Shown: positions 1 through 6,865 of the stretch, piece by piece
Layout: each line of letters begins with the position of its first letter
How positions within the stretch are numbered: position 1 is the stretch's first letter
Origin: an uncultured Acidobacteriota bacterium
GTDB taxonomy: Bacteria > Acidobacteriota > Blastocatellia > Pyrinomonadales > Pyrinomonadaceae
DNA length: 14,526 bases
NCBI GenBank assembly: GCA_902826385.1
Contig: CADEEU010000050.1
Span: forward strand, 1-14,526
Direction: 5' to 3'
Made by a program: the position numbers and the translations under genes
Notes under the pieces: model-generated
Database searches by the model: none
Told to the model about the DNA's origin: nothing
What the model saw: only the letters and a program-made list of their open reading frames with translations

Positions 1-52
1 CGCTGCAATGGCATTGCAGAGGTCAGGGGTTCGATCCCCCTCGTCTCCACCA
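1..52 (+). tRNA. tRNA-Ala (anticodon GGC), 3' part only
   Basis: The window opens inside a tRNA gene. The anticodon stem pairs 3-7 (CTGCA) with 15-19 (TGCAG) around a 7-base loop ATGGCAT, so U33 is followed by anticodon GGC (10-12), which reads alanine GCC codons. A 5-base variable loop (20-24) follows. The T arm AGGGG-TTCGATC-CCCCT lies at 25-41. The 3' acceptor strand CGTCTCC is at 42-48, the discriminator A at 49 and an encoded CCA at 50-52. The missing 5' acceptor strand should read GGAGACG. The D arm lies before the window. A tmRNA 3' end was considered, but the complete anticodon arm and normal variable loop rule it out. Confidence 0.95.
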
Positions 53-625
53 AATCTTTCCGCTATATATCCCACTAAAAAGTAAGAGATTAGCCGCAAA
101 CAGTGAAATGGCATGGTCTTTTTGCGCCATGTTACGGTAGGCACAAATCTGCTTCCATTTTCGGCGAATTCGTTATACAATCCAGCCACACTCTATTTAG
201 CCAAGTACATTCAACGCGGAAAACGCGTGAAATTTTAACGGTTGATGTGGTCGGTAACCGGCCCCTTACGCAATCAGGCTTAGTAATTTGGATCAGACTC
301 CAAACGGCTCGTGTTGTGGAGTTTATGAGCTTTGTTCTGATCGGATAGCCGGTCCGGAATTAAATTATTCAAACAAAAAAGATAAATTTCCGCAAAACGG
401 AAGTGTGCTCTCCGTCGAGTAGGAAATGAACAGTCAGACCGGCCGCCGTGAGCGCCGGTAAGAAATCGCGTGATTCGGTCAAATAGTTTGTAAAGAAGAG
501 TTGAACACGACCAGCGTAAGTTTTTAGAAAAGCACGATCAAGCCCGGTAGTAAGCAGCTTTAATTTTTCAACATATATTCGGAATCAGTTGCCTAATGGC
601 GCTTTGTTGGGAGGTAGTCAGGTAA
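53..625. other. Gene-free intergenic region with stem-loops
   Basis: I see no convincing coding sequence in these 573 bases. The longest open frame (GTG at 103 to 348) has no Shine-Dalgarno sequence and an unconvincing composition. Visible structure: GATCAGA (291-297) pairs with TCTGATC (336-342) and encloses CTCCA (298-302) / TGGAG (317-321); a small hairpin TTCCG-caaaa-CGGAA near 387-401; and ACCGGC (438-443) / GCCGGT (454-459). None is followed by a T-run, so they are not intrinsic terminators for the tRNA. The 3' part must hold the promoter and leader of the Crp/Fnr gene, but I could not identify a good -35/-10 pair. Confidence 0.6.
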
Positions 626-1450
626 ATGGAAGGTTACAAGGCCGATTCAGGATTCGCACGGCGTACCGAGGAGATAGGTGTGCCGAATCTGGCTCCTGAA
701 TTCCGGATAGATGAAGTGATTAGAACTACCTACGACAACCTCACGCTGGAGCAGATCGAACCAGTGAGAAGTCTTCCAACCAGAATCGGTATAGGCGGAC
801 TTCCTAGCGTTCTGTTGAGCAAGCTTAGACCGCTTCTTAAATACACCCAGCTTGCCAAGGACGACTATCTTTTTCAGCAGGACGACCGCGTCGACTTTGT
901 TTTCTTTCCAGAATCGGCGGTTATATCCGAATTTCAGATGCTTGCCGACGGACGGACCATCGAGGTTGCGGTAACCGGTTCAGAAGGAGCAGTCGGAATC
1001 TCTTCGGTATGGAGCACTTCGCCGGCCGTAAATTGTGCTCAGGTTTGCGTAGCCGGAAATGCTTATAAGATCGAAGCGGATATTTTGGAACGTGAGCTCA
1101 CGTACAGCCGACCGCTGCAAAGATGGCTTCACGACCAGATCAATTCGTACATCAAGCAAATTTCGCAGAAAGTGATCTGTAACACGCACCACGCGGTAGA
1201 AGAAAGATTTTGCACCTGGCTGTTGATGCTTCACGACCGCAGTAAGAAGAGCAAGTTTAATCTTACGCAGGAGTACATTGCGGGCGTTCTGGGTGTTTAC
1301 CGCCCAAGCGTAACCTGTATGGCCAAAGCCCTGAGGGAGAAAGAGGCTATCGACTATGTCCGCGGCCAGATTTTCATAACCGACCGTCAAAAGCTAAAGA
1401 AGATGTCCTGTGCTTGCTATAGCGAGCTTCCCTTCAGCAGAAGTTTTTAG
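626..1450 (+). CDS. Crp/Fnr-family transcriptional regulator
   Basis: A 274-residue cytoplasmic DNA-binding regulator. Residues about 60-150 form a cyclic-nucleotide-binding-type beta-roll (YLFQQDDRVDFVFFPESAVI, then DGRTIEVAVTGSEGAVGI). A long dimerisation helix follows (about 155-205). Residues about 212-262 form the Crp-type helix-turn-helix (LTQEYIAGVLGVYRPSVT) ending in the ACACY-like tail typical of one Crp/Fnr subgroup. The four-cysteine N-terminal iron-sulphur signature of FNR is absent. The effector is unknown; residues expected for cAMP contact are not clearly present. The first ~55 residues are longer than usual. The ATG at 626 has GGGAGG at 609-614 (11-base gap), but an in-frame GTG at 680 sits 6 bases after GAGGAG (668-673), so the true start may be 680 (256 aa). 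It stands alone, closed by its own terminator. Family assignment is firm; target genes cannot be read from here. Confidence 0.9.
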   Translation: MEGYKADSGFARRTEEIGVPNLAPEFRIDEVIRTTYDNLTLEQIEPVRSLPTRIGIGGLPSVLLSKLRPLLKYTQLAKDDYLFQQDDRVDFVFFPESAVISEFQMLADGRTIEVAVTGSEGAVGISSVWSTSPAVNCAQVCVAGNAYKIEADILERELTYSRPLQRWLHDQINSYIKQISQKVICNTHHAVEERFCTWLLMLHDRSKKSKFNLTQEYIAGVLGVYRPSVTCMAKALREKEAIDYVRGQIFITDRQKLKKMSCACYSELPFSRSF

Positions 1451-1485
1451 CCAAACCTGATCCAATTTTTGCCCACGCGTGAAAA

Positions 1486-1524
1486 AGGCTGGAATCGTTT
1501 AAGACGCTTCCGGCCTATTTTTTT
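1486..1524 (+). terminator. Intrinsic terminator of the Crp/Fnr gene
   Basis: AGGCTGGAA (1486-1494) pairs with TTCCGGCCT (1508-1516) as a 9-bp stem with one G-U pair. It is followed after one A by seven T (1518-1524). It lies 36 bases beyond the stop of the Crp/Fnr gene, with the T-run on the + strand side only. Confidence 0.85.
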
Positions 1525-1570
1525 GACTAATGGAACGGCGTTTGCACCTGCAATTATCTAGGGTATTTAG

Positions 1571-1786
1571 ATGCTCGATATTGATACGTACAAAGAGTTA
1601 AACAGAATGAATACAGAACGGAATCGAAAACTAAAAGAGTTTGCTGCCACTCCTATCGGAAAACCTTCGGAGCCATTGCCTTCGATATTTGATTCTGTCC
1701 CTCGCACGGGATTTTCGACTGCCAAGGTAAAAACAAGACGATCGTCCGGTAGATTAAAAATTCGGATCAAACCGAAAGCTGCTTGA
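1571..1786 (+). CDS. Small hypothetical protein (doubtful)
   Basis: A 71-residue open frame, hydrophilic and strongly basic at its C-terminus (residues about 53-70, KVKTRRSSGRLKIRIKPKAA). It has no signal peptide, membrane segment or motif I recognise. It begins at ATG 1571 with only a weak purine patch (AGGG near 1560-1563) upstream and follows the Crp/Fnr terminator, so it would need its own promoter, which I could not find. Third codon positions are richer in A/T than in neighbouring genes. A 77-codon frame lies antisense to it (1567-1800). The end of the frame is also crossed by a probable terminator of the convergent permease gene. It may be real or may be chance. Confidence 0.3.
   Translation: MLDIDTYKELNRMNTERNRKLKEFAATPIGKPSEPLPSIFDSVPRTGFSTAKVKTRRSSGRLKIRIKPKAA
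1756..1776 (-). terminator. Possible terminator of the permease gene
   Basis: Read on the minus strand, TTCGG (1776-1772) pairs with CCGAA (1765-1761) around a 6-base loop and is followed at once by five T (1760-1756). It lies 30 bases beyond the permease stop codon. The stem is only 5 bp, so termination would be weak. A second small stem, GCTGC/GCAGC (1778-1782 / 1794-1798), lies just before it in the transcript. Confidence 0.4.
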
Positions 1787-1805
1787 CGGTAATGCAGCAT
1801 AGTGT

Positions 1806-3737
1806 TTAGCCGCCGACGTGTACGCTCGGCCGAAGCTCCGGATCGGGTTCGGCTTGTCGGAGAATCTCGCGTGTGACCGGTGCCGTGTCACCCTCGCCGA
1901 ACAACAAATACCGGATCAGGTATTGAACGGGGTTCCCTTCGCTCCAGCCGAAATAAACGTGCGGGATCTTGCCGGTTTTGTCACGCAAGTTTAAAAGCAA
2001 CGCCGCGATCGCATTAGGCACGGCAGGAGCGTGCGTTCTAAGGACTTTGTATCCTCCGACATCGATTCCCGAAATCCGGAGTTTGCCAGTGAACTCAGAC
2101 GCATCCGCAACATCGATCTCGTAAAAAAGAACAGGGTCGGATGAGGGAATGTGGTTATCGATTCGCTTCTCGTGTTCCTTGAAGCGGTACTCCTCGATCT
2201 GTCCCGATTCGCGTCGGTTTGTCACAATCCTTATTTCGCCCTCGGCCAGTTCGTCGACAAATTTCTTTGCGTGATCGTCAAACTCGATCTTGGCGATTCG
2301 TATTTCCGTCGTTCTCATCGCACGTGAAATAAACGATGCAAGCACGATTCCGAAGATAAAGAATGCAGCGATCTTAATTCCGTCAGGCCGCTCGATTATA
2401 TTTGTGATCGTGGTATAAGCAAAAACCAGCGAGATCGCCAGGAATGCCCATTTCGATCGCTGTTCCCGGCGCCAGGTCGATATTGCGACGGCGATCGCCG
2501 CCGAGCTCATCAAAACTAAAACACCGGTAGCATATGCACCTCCTTGCGCCTCGACATCCGCCTCAAAAAGAACCGTAATGACAAAACAGATGGCGGCGAA
2601 AACTATCGTCAACGGCCTGGTGGCGCGTGCCCAGTTCGGAGCCATCCCATAACGCGGAAGATACCGAGGAACGATGTTGAGAAGTCCCGCCAGGGCGGAC
2701 GCACCGGCGAACCACAGAATCAAAATAGTGCTTATATCGTAGGCCGTGCCAAATACTTCACCGAGATACTCGTGAGCGATAAATGCGAGTGCACGGCCCT
2801 TAGCTTTACCTCCCTCACCGAACTCCGCAGCCGGTATAAGCAGCGTCGTGACAAAACTGCTGCAGATGAGAAAAAAGCTCATGATCAACGCCGCGGAACG
2901 TAGCATTTTCCGCGCTTTTTCAATGCGGTTTGGGTTCTCGATGATCGGCATTACAGCAACGCCTGTTTCGAAACCGGACAGCCCAAGTGCAAGTTTCGGA
3001 AAAACCAGAAGCGACAAACCGATTACCATCAAAATGCCGCGGGGCTCGATACCTGAGCTCGTCGTCGTGTTCCAAAGAGCCGATTGCCAGTCGGCGACCA
3101 ATGACGGATGTATCGCAATCTGGTAAAGGCCGGTTACGATCACAACAAAGTTTAATGAAAGGTAAAGAACGACTAGCAAAACCGCGATTCCGATAGCTTC
3201 TCTAAAGCCCTTAAGGAACACGCCGGCCAGTATCGAAATCAACAGCAGCGTTACTCCCACCGGATGATCGAGAAACTTGAAGTGTTCTTCTATAAAAGGA
3301 TTGTGAATGATGTGCTCGGTTGCGTCGGCGGCGGAGAGCGTTATCGTTATGACGAAATCGGTCGCGGCAAAACCCAGCAAGGCAAGAACAAACAGCTTCC
3401 CTTTCCATCTTGAAAGCAGCGACTCAAGCATCGAGATCGAGCCTTGCCCATGCGGGCTCTCCGCCGCGACGCGGCCATAGATAGGCAAAGCACCGAACAG
3501 GGTCAACAAAACCAGGATCAGCGTAGCTATCGGCGACAGAGCGCCTGCGGCGACAAACGCGATGCCCGGTTGATAGCCAAGCGTCGAAAAATAATCGACG
3601 CCGGTTAGACACATCACCTGCCACCATCGATGCTGTTGATGTCGGGCGTGAACCGATCCTCCGTTGGCGTCCGATTCGCGAACGCCCTGTAGCAGCCAAC
3701 CTTTCAACCCTTTACCGTTACCGTTTGCAGAACTCAC
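1806..3737 (-). CDS. APC-superfamily permease with soluble C-terminal domain (candidate K+ transporter)
   Basis: A 643-residue inner-membrane transporter. After a ~38-residue cytoplasmic N-terminus there are about 12 hydrophobic segments (roughly 42-62, 66-88, 114-136, 160-176, 181-204, 234-256, 281-303, 331-354, 375-391, 400-420, 429-446, 454-471). The first carries the APC-type unwound-helix pattern (LTGVDYFSTLGYQPGIAFVAAG), and the loop ESPHGQGSIS resembles the YPxGGG loop of APC transporters. Residues about 472-643 form a soluble domain. This plan matches KimA/KUP-like potassium transporters as well as large amino-acid permeases. I cannot settle the substrate from sequence alone, but the divergent kdpDE pair favours K+. 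The start is GTG (3735-3737), with GAGGA on the minus strand (3751-3747) 9 bases upstream. No other gene is clearly co-transcribed with it. Confidence 0.8.
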   Translation of the reverse strand: MSSANGNGKGLKGWLLQGVRESDANGGSVHARHQQHRWWQVMCLTGVDYFSTLGYQPGIAFVAAGALSPIATLILVLLTLFGALPIYGRVAAESPHGQGSISMLESLLSRWKGKLFVLALLGFAATDFVITITLSAADATEHIIHNPFIEEHFKFLDHPVGVTLLLISILAGVFLKGFREAIGIAVLLVVLYLSLNFVVIVTGLYQIAIHPSLVADWQSALWNTTTSSGIEPRGILMVIGLSLLVFPKLALGLSGFETGVAVMPIIENPNRIEKARKMLRSAALIMSFFLICSSFVTTLLIPAAEFGEGGKAKGRALAFIAHEYLGEVFGTAYDISTILILWFAGASALAGLLNIVPRYLPRYGMAPNWARATRPLTIVFAAICFVITVLFEADVEAQGGAYATGVLVLMSSAAIAVAISTWRREQRSKWAFLAISLVFAYTTITNIIERPDGIKIAAFFIFGIVLASFISRAMRTTEIRIAKIEFDDHAKKFVDELAEGEIRIVTNRRESGQIEEYRFKEHEKRIDNHIPSSDPVLFYEIDVADASEFTGKLRISGIDVGGYKVLRTHAPAVPNAIAALLLNLRDKTGKIPHVYFGWSEGNPVQYLIRYLLFGEGDTAPVTREILRQAEPDPELRPSVHVGG

Positions 3738-3935
3738 AGCGCTCTTTCCTCAACATAGAAAAGCACGGCCCTTCTCAAGACCGCGCCTAAATAAAGATCC
3801 CCAATTGCACTGTAAGATTTAACCCGGAAATCTATAAAGATTCCATCAAAAGACCATAAAGATTGCGTAAATTCGCGGAGTTTGATTCGTCCGTCCACGC
3901 CATAGACGCTAGAATCTAAAACGTTTTCGAAGGAA
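3738..3935. promoter_or_regulatory. Divergent promoter region between permease and kdpD-like gene
   Basis: 198 bases between two divergent start codons. It holds the 11-bp repeat array described separately, a CTCAAG at 3774-3779, the permease ribosome-binding site (TCCTC on the + strand, 3747-3751) and a good -10-like TAGAAT at 3910-3915 pointing at the sensor-kinase gene. I could not pair that -10 with a convincing -35, which would fit a promoter that depends on an activator. No ydaO-type (c-di-AMP) riboswitch-like fold was recognised in the permease leader. Confidence 0.55.
3791..3866. promoter_or_regulatory. 11-bp direct repeat array, probable response-regulator operator
   Basis: Three units lie head-to-tail: ATAAAGATTCC (3834-3844), ATCAAAAGACC (3845-3855) and ATAAAGATTGC (3856-3866). 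The outer two agree at 10 of 11 positions and the middle one is degenerate. A fourth copy, ATAAAGATCCC, lies at 3791-3801, 43 bp from the first, about four helical turns. Tandem sites on an 11-bp (one-turn) period are how OmpR/PhoB/KdpE-class regulators bind DNA as head-to-tail dimers, and the reverse complement contains TTTAT as in the E. coli KdpE site. The KdpE-like protein encoded at 5066-5773 is the obvious candidate ligand. The repeats are seen directly; the binding protein is inferred. Confidence 0.6.
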
Positions 3936-5069
3936 GTGAAAAAAACTCTTACATATTTTGTATCGCTGCTGTCCGTCGCCGTCGCCGTCGCTTTGCTTGC
4001 ACCGTTTGCCGGCAGCATAAGCCCGACTACCGTTGCACTCGCCCTGTTGCTCACGGTGCTTTTTATCGCCACATTATTCGGAAGCAGGCAGGCCTTAGCC
4101 GCTTCAATACTTGCCGGTCTTTGCTTCAATTTTTTCTTTCTTCCGCCGTTTTACACGTTTCATATCGCGGAAACTGAAAACTGGATTGCCTTTGCCGTGT
4201 TTCTGATCACGGCATTTGTGGCCGGACAGCTTTCGACATATGCGCGCCGACAGGCGAACGAATCGGAGCGGCGGCGTCTGAGAATCGAGAAGCTGTACCA
4301 GGACCTTCAGGACGCGTTCGAACAGGCCAGCGAGGCAGAAGCACTCCGCCGCAGCGAAAAACTCAAGTCCGCGTTGCTGGATGCCATCACGCACGACCTT
4401 AGGACTCCGCTGACATCGATCAAAGCGTCGGTCACGACGTTGCTCGAATCGAAGAGCAGCAAACTTTTGGACGAAGAAGGCGAAAACGAGTTCCTGGAAA
4501 TTATCGATGAAGAAAGTGACAAGCTGAATAGCTTTATCGAGGGCATGGTCGGTCTCGCAAAAATAGAGGCCAATGCCCTGCACATTCGCAAAACCTGGAC
4601 GACGGTTCAGGAAATGCTCAGTCTGGCAATGGACCGGGCGAGACAGAAGCTGGACTTATATAAGGTACAGGGCGAGCTTGAAAAAGAGCTCCCAACTATC
4701 TTTGTAGACGCGGGATCGATATCGGAAGTGCTCTACCTGTTGCTGGATAACGCCGCAAAATATTCACCCGAGGGATCGAAAATCAGGATCGCCGCACGAC
4801 AGATCAACAGAGACGTCGAGATATCGGTCGAAGATGAGGGGAAAGGCATAGCCGAAAACGATCGTGAAAAAGTATTTCAAAAATTCACGCGGGTTGCACC
4901 ACACCGGGCGCCATCGACCAGTGACGGCCTGGGCCTGGGCCTGGCGATCGCGAAAGGAATAGTCGAATCGCAGGGCGGGCGGATATGGAACGAGAAAGCC
5001 GGAGGCGACTTCGTGACGCGGTTCGCTTTTGTTTTGCCGATCGAGGAATCGAAAGAAAACCGAGTATGA
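3936..5069 (+). CDS. kdpD: KdpD-like sensor histidine kinase lacking the N-terminal KdpD/Usp domains
   Basis: A 377-residue membrane histidine kinase. Four hydrophobic segments (about 5-24, 31-49, 52-74, 83-101) match the KdpD transmembrane block (DUF4118 type), followed by a helical linker (102-140). The kinase core follows: H-box ITHDLRTPLTSIKAS with phospho-acceptor H153, N-box LLDNAAKYSPEG (N272), G1 box DEGKGI (300-305) and G2 box GLGLGLAIAKG (331-341). Full KdpD proteins are near 900 residues. Here the cytoplasmic KdpD and Usp-like sensor domains are missing, and an in-frame stop at 3903-3905 with no start codon after it excludes a longer protein. The GTG at 3936 is the only sensible start, but AAGGA ends just one base before it, an unusually tight spacing. 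It overlaps the kdpE-like gene by ATGA, so the two should be co-translated. Confidence 0.88.
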   Translation: MKKTLTYFVSLLSVAVAVALLAPFAGSISPTTVALALLLTVLFIATLFGSRQALAASILAGLCFNFFFLPPFYTFHIAETENWIAFAVFLITAFVAGQLSTYARRQANESERRRLRIEKLYQDLQDAFEQASEAEALRRSEKLKSALLDAITHDLRTPLTSIKASVTTLLESKSSKLLDEEGENEFLEIIDEESDKLNSFIEGMVGLAKIEANALHIRKTWTTVQEMLSLAMDRARQKLDLYKVQGELEKELPTIFVDAGSISEVLYLLLDNAAKYSPEGSKIRIAARQINRDVEISVEDEGKGIAENDREKVFQKFTRVAPHRAPSTSDGLGLGLAIAKGIVESQGGRIWNEKAGGDFVTRFAFVLPIEESKENRV

Positions 5070-5773
5070 GTGGAGAAAAAATACTTGTTGTCGATGACGA
5101 ACCGCAGATCACCCGAATCCTGCGCCGCACGTTGTCGGCCCATCACTATGAGGTAAGGACCGCGTCAGACGGCGAAACTGGTCTCGACACCTTTCGCGAT
5201 TTCAGCCCCGATTTGGTGATAACCGACCTGCAGATGCCTGAGATGAGCGGGCTCGAACTTTGCCGCGAGATTCGCAGACTCTCTCAGGTGCCGATCATCG
5301 TGCTTTCCGTAAAAGGAGAAGAGGACACAAAGGTTGCCGCGCTTGACGCCGGGGCGGACGATTACATCACAAAACCGTTCGGCATGGACGAACTGATGGC
5401 CCGCATCCGGGCGGCCCTGCGGCGCGTTTCGGCCGAAAAGGTCGAAATAAAAATGCAGACGGCCATCGGCTCTTTCTCCGTCGATCTTGAAACCTACACT
5501 GTAAAAGTACGGGGAAACTCCATCCATCTGACGCCGAAAGAACTGGAGCTGCTCGTTTATTTTTTGAAAAACGAAGGGAAGGTTTTAAGCCATCGAACGA
5601 TCCTGTCGGCAATCTGGGGAGCAAATTCCGTCGAGCAGAACGAGTATCTTCGCGTGTTTGTTGGTAATCTGCGAAAAAAGATCGAACTTGATCCGTCGCA
5701 TCCAAGACACGTTTTGACTGAACCTTGGGTCGGATACCGGTTCATAGCCGAACCGGACGAGATTTCTGAATAA
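5066..5773 (+). CDS. kdpE: KdpE-like response regulator (OmpR family)
   Basis: A 235-residue response regulator. The receiver domain (1-120) has the acidic pair D10/D11, phospho-acceptor D54 (LVITDLQMPEMSG), S81 and K103 (TKPFGMDEL). An OmpR/PhoB-type winged helix occupies about 132-228 (LTPKELELLVYFLKNEGKVLSHRTIL, recognition region EYLRVFVGNLRKKIE, then the GYRF wing). I chose ATG 5066 because the protein then begins MSGEKILVVDDE as expected and overlaps the kinase stop by 4 bases (ATGA); the open frame continues upstream to 4985 only as antisense-like noise. It probably binds the 11-bp repeats at 3791-3866 and so controls itself and the divergent permease. Its stop is only 3 bases from the stop of the convergent ABC permease gene. 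Confidence 0.92.
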   Translation: MSGEKILVVDDEPQITRILRRTLSAHHYEVRTASDGETGLDTFRDFSPDLVITDLQMPEMSGLELCREIRRLSQVPIIVLSVKGEEDTKVAALDAGADDYITKPFGMDELMARIRAALRRVSAEKVEIKMQTAIGSFSVDLETYTVKVRGNSIHLTPKELELLVYFLKNEGKVLSHRTILSAIWGANSVEQNEYLRVFVGNLRKKIELDPSHPRHVLTEPWVGYRFIAEPDEISE

Positions 5774-5776
5774 GAT

Positions 5777-6865
5777 TTACCGGGTAACTTTGTCGTCTGA
5801 AAAAGATCTGTTGAGACCGTTGCTTACGAGTCGAACAGCAAGTATGCAGATAAAGATCACGATGGCTGGTGCAAGTACCAAGACAGGATTTGCACGAAGC
5901 AGCGTCAAATCAGCCGCGGCGCTTAGCATATTTCCGAGGCTCGGTTCCGGTTCCTGCAAACCTACTCCAAGAAAGGAAAGAGCAACTTCGTAAAGCAGGA
6001 ACGCCGGGAACATCAGCGTCATCTGCGTGATAAGCGGCCCGGTGATGTTCGGCAAAATATGCCGAAACAAAATCCGCGGCTGGGTAAGTCCCGATGCTTT
6101 TGCGGCCAGAACGAATTCGCGCTCACGGATCGACGTGACAAGGCCGCGTGCGAGCCGAGCGATCTCTGCCCAACCCGTCGCGGCAAAGATCGTTACAAGC
6201 AGAAACGCGGCTTTCAGCGGCGGCAGTTCGAGAGGAAACGCCGCCCTCGCCGCCAGGATGAGGATCAGCGTCGGCAGCGACAGCATTGTGTCGGCCGCGC
6301 CCATTAAAACCGAATCGATCCGGCGCGGTGCATAGCCGCTGACTACGCCGATAAGAATGCCGATGATCGACGCCAGCAGCGTCCCGAGCGGCGTAACTAT
6401 CAACGAGAATCTGATCGCGTATAAAAGTCTCGAAAAACGGTCGCGTCCAAGCTCGTCGCTGCCGAGCAGCCTTAGCTGCGGATCCAGCCCGGCGTCGGCC
6501 GACGACACAACGCCGAAAAGGTGCAAATCTGTAGAAAAAATGCCAAGTAGATCGTACCGGCTTCCTCTCACAAAAAACTCGATCGGGTAAGGCCGCGAGC
6601 GGTCTTCGTTATATTTTAAGGTCAGCGGATCTTCAAGGCGTATTGGATAAATGAAAGGCCGTAGACTGAAATTTCCTGTTTCATCGCGGAACCGGATCGC
6701 GGAAGCCGGTGCAGAAGGCTCGCCCCTCACCTGCTGCTGATACGCGTAAGGCGCCAGGAACCCCGCGAATGCGACGACTACATAAAGCAGCACGACGACA
6801 GCGATCCCGACACGGAAGCCAAGTGTTTGTCGCTTTTTCTTTTTTCTAAAAATATCGTCTGTCAT
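5777..6865 (-). CDS. ABC transporter permease, DppC/OppC type
   Basis: A 362-residue inner-membrane subunit of a peptide/nickel-class ABC importer. An N-terminal membrane helix (about 17-40) is followed by a long extracytoplasmic stretch (41-130), longer than in most DppC proteins, then the family signature LLGSDELGRDRFSRLLYAIRFSL (133-155). Further membrane helices lie near 156-178, 186-206, 216-236, 282-302 and 327-348. The EAA motif that docks the ATPase is EREFVLAAKASGLTQPRILFRHILP (248-272). The start ATG (6865-6863) overlaps the stop of the upstream DppB-type gene by 4 bases (ATGA), so the two are coupled. No DppD/DppF ATPase gene follows; beyond its stop is the convergent kdpE-like gene. 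The exact substrate (peptide, metal chelate, other) is not visible. Confidence 0.9.
   Translation of the reverse strand: MTDDIFRKKKKRQTLGFRVGIAVVVLLYVVVAFAGFLAPYAYQQQVRGEPSAPASAIRFRDETGNFSLRPFIYPIRLEDPLTLKYNEDRSRPYPIEFFVRGSRYDLLGIFSTDLHLFGVVSSADAGLDPQLRLLGSDELGRDRFSRLLYAIRFSLIVTPLGTLLASIIGILIGVVSGYAPRRIDSVLMGAADTMLSLPTLILILAARAAFPLELPPLKAAFLLVTIFAATGWAEIARLARGLVTSIREREFVLAAKASGLTQPRILFRHILPNITGPLITQMTLMFPAFLLYEVALSFLGVGLQEPEPSLGNMLSAAADLTLLRANPVLVLAPAIVIFICILAVRLVSNGLNRSFSDDKVTR

Noticed and set aside
1..52. 3' end of tmRNA
   Set aside because: A complete anticodon arm with GGC anticodon and a 5-base variable loop identify an ordinary tRNA-Ala.
103..348. 81-codon open frame starting with GTG on the + strand
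   Set aside because: No ribosome-binding site, no recognisable motif, irregular composition, and it overlaps the stem-loop at 291-342.
1567..1800. 77-codon minus-strand frame just downstream of the permease gene
   Set aside because: No ribosome-binding site, antisense to the small + strand ORF, and crossed by the probable permease terminator.
3738..3850. c-di-AMP (ydaO-type) riboswitch in the permease leader
   Set aside because: Considered because such riboswitches precede KimA-type transporters, but I could not see the required long multi-helix fold or its conserved motifs in this short leader.
3734..4129. 131-codon minus-strand frame upstream of the permease
   Set aside because: It overlaps the kdpD-like membrane region in antisense and the divergent promoter; the kinase reading is clearly the real one.
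4985..5065. N-terminal extension of the KdpE-like protein by 27 residues
   Set aside because: It lies wholly inside the kinase gene, has an Arg-rich noise-like sequence, and the ATG at 5066 gives the expected receiver start with an ATGA overlap.
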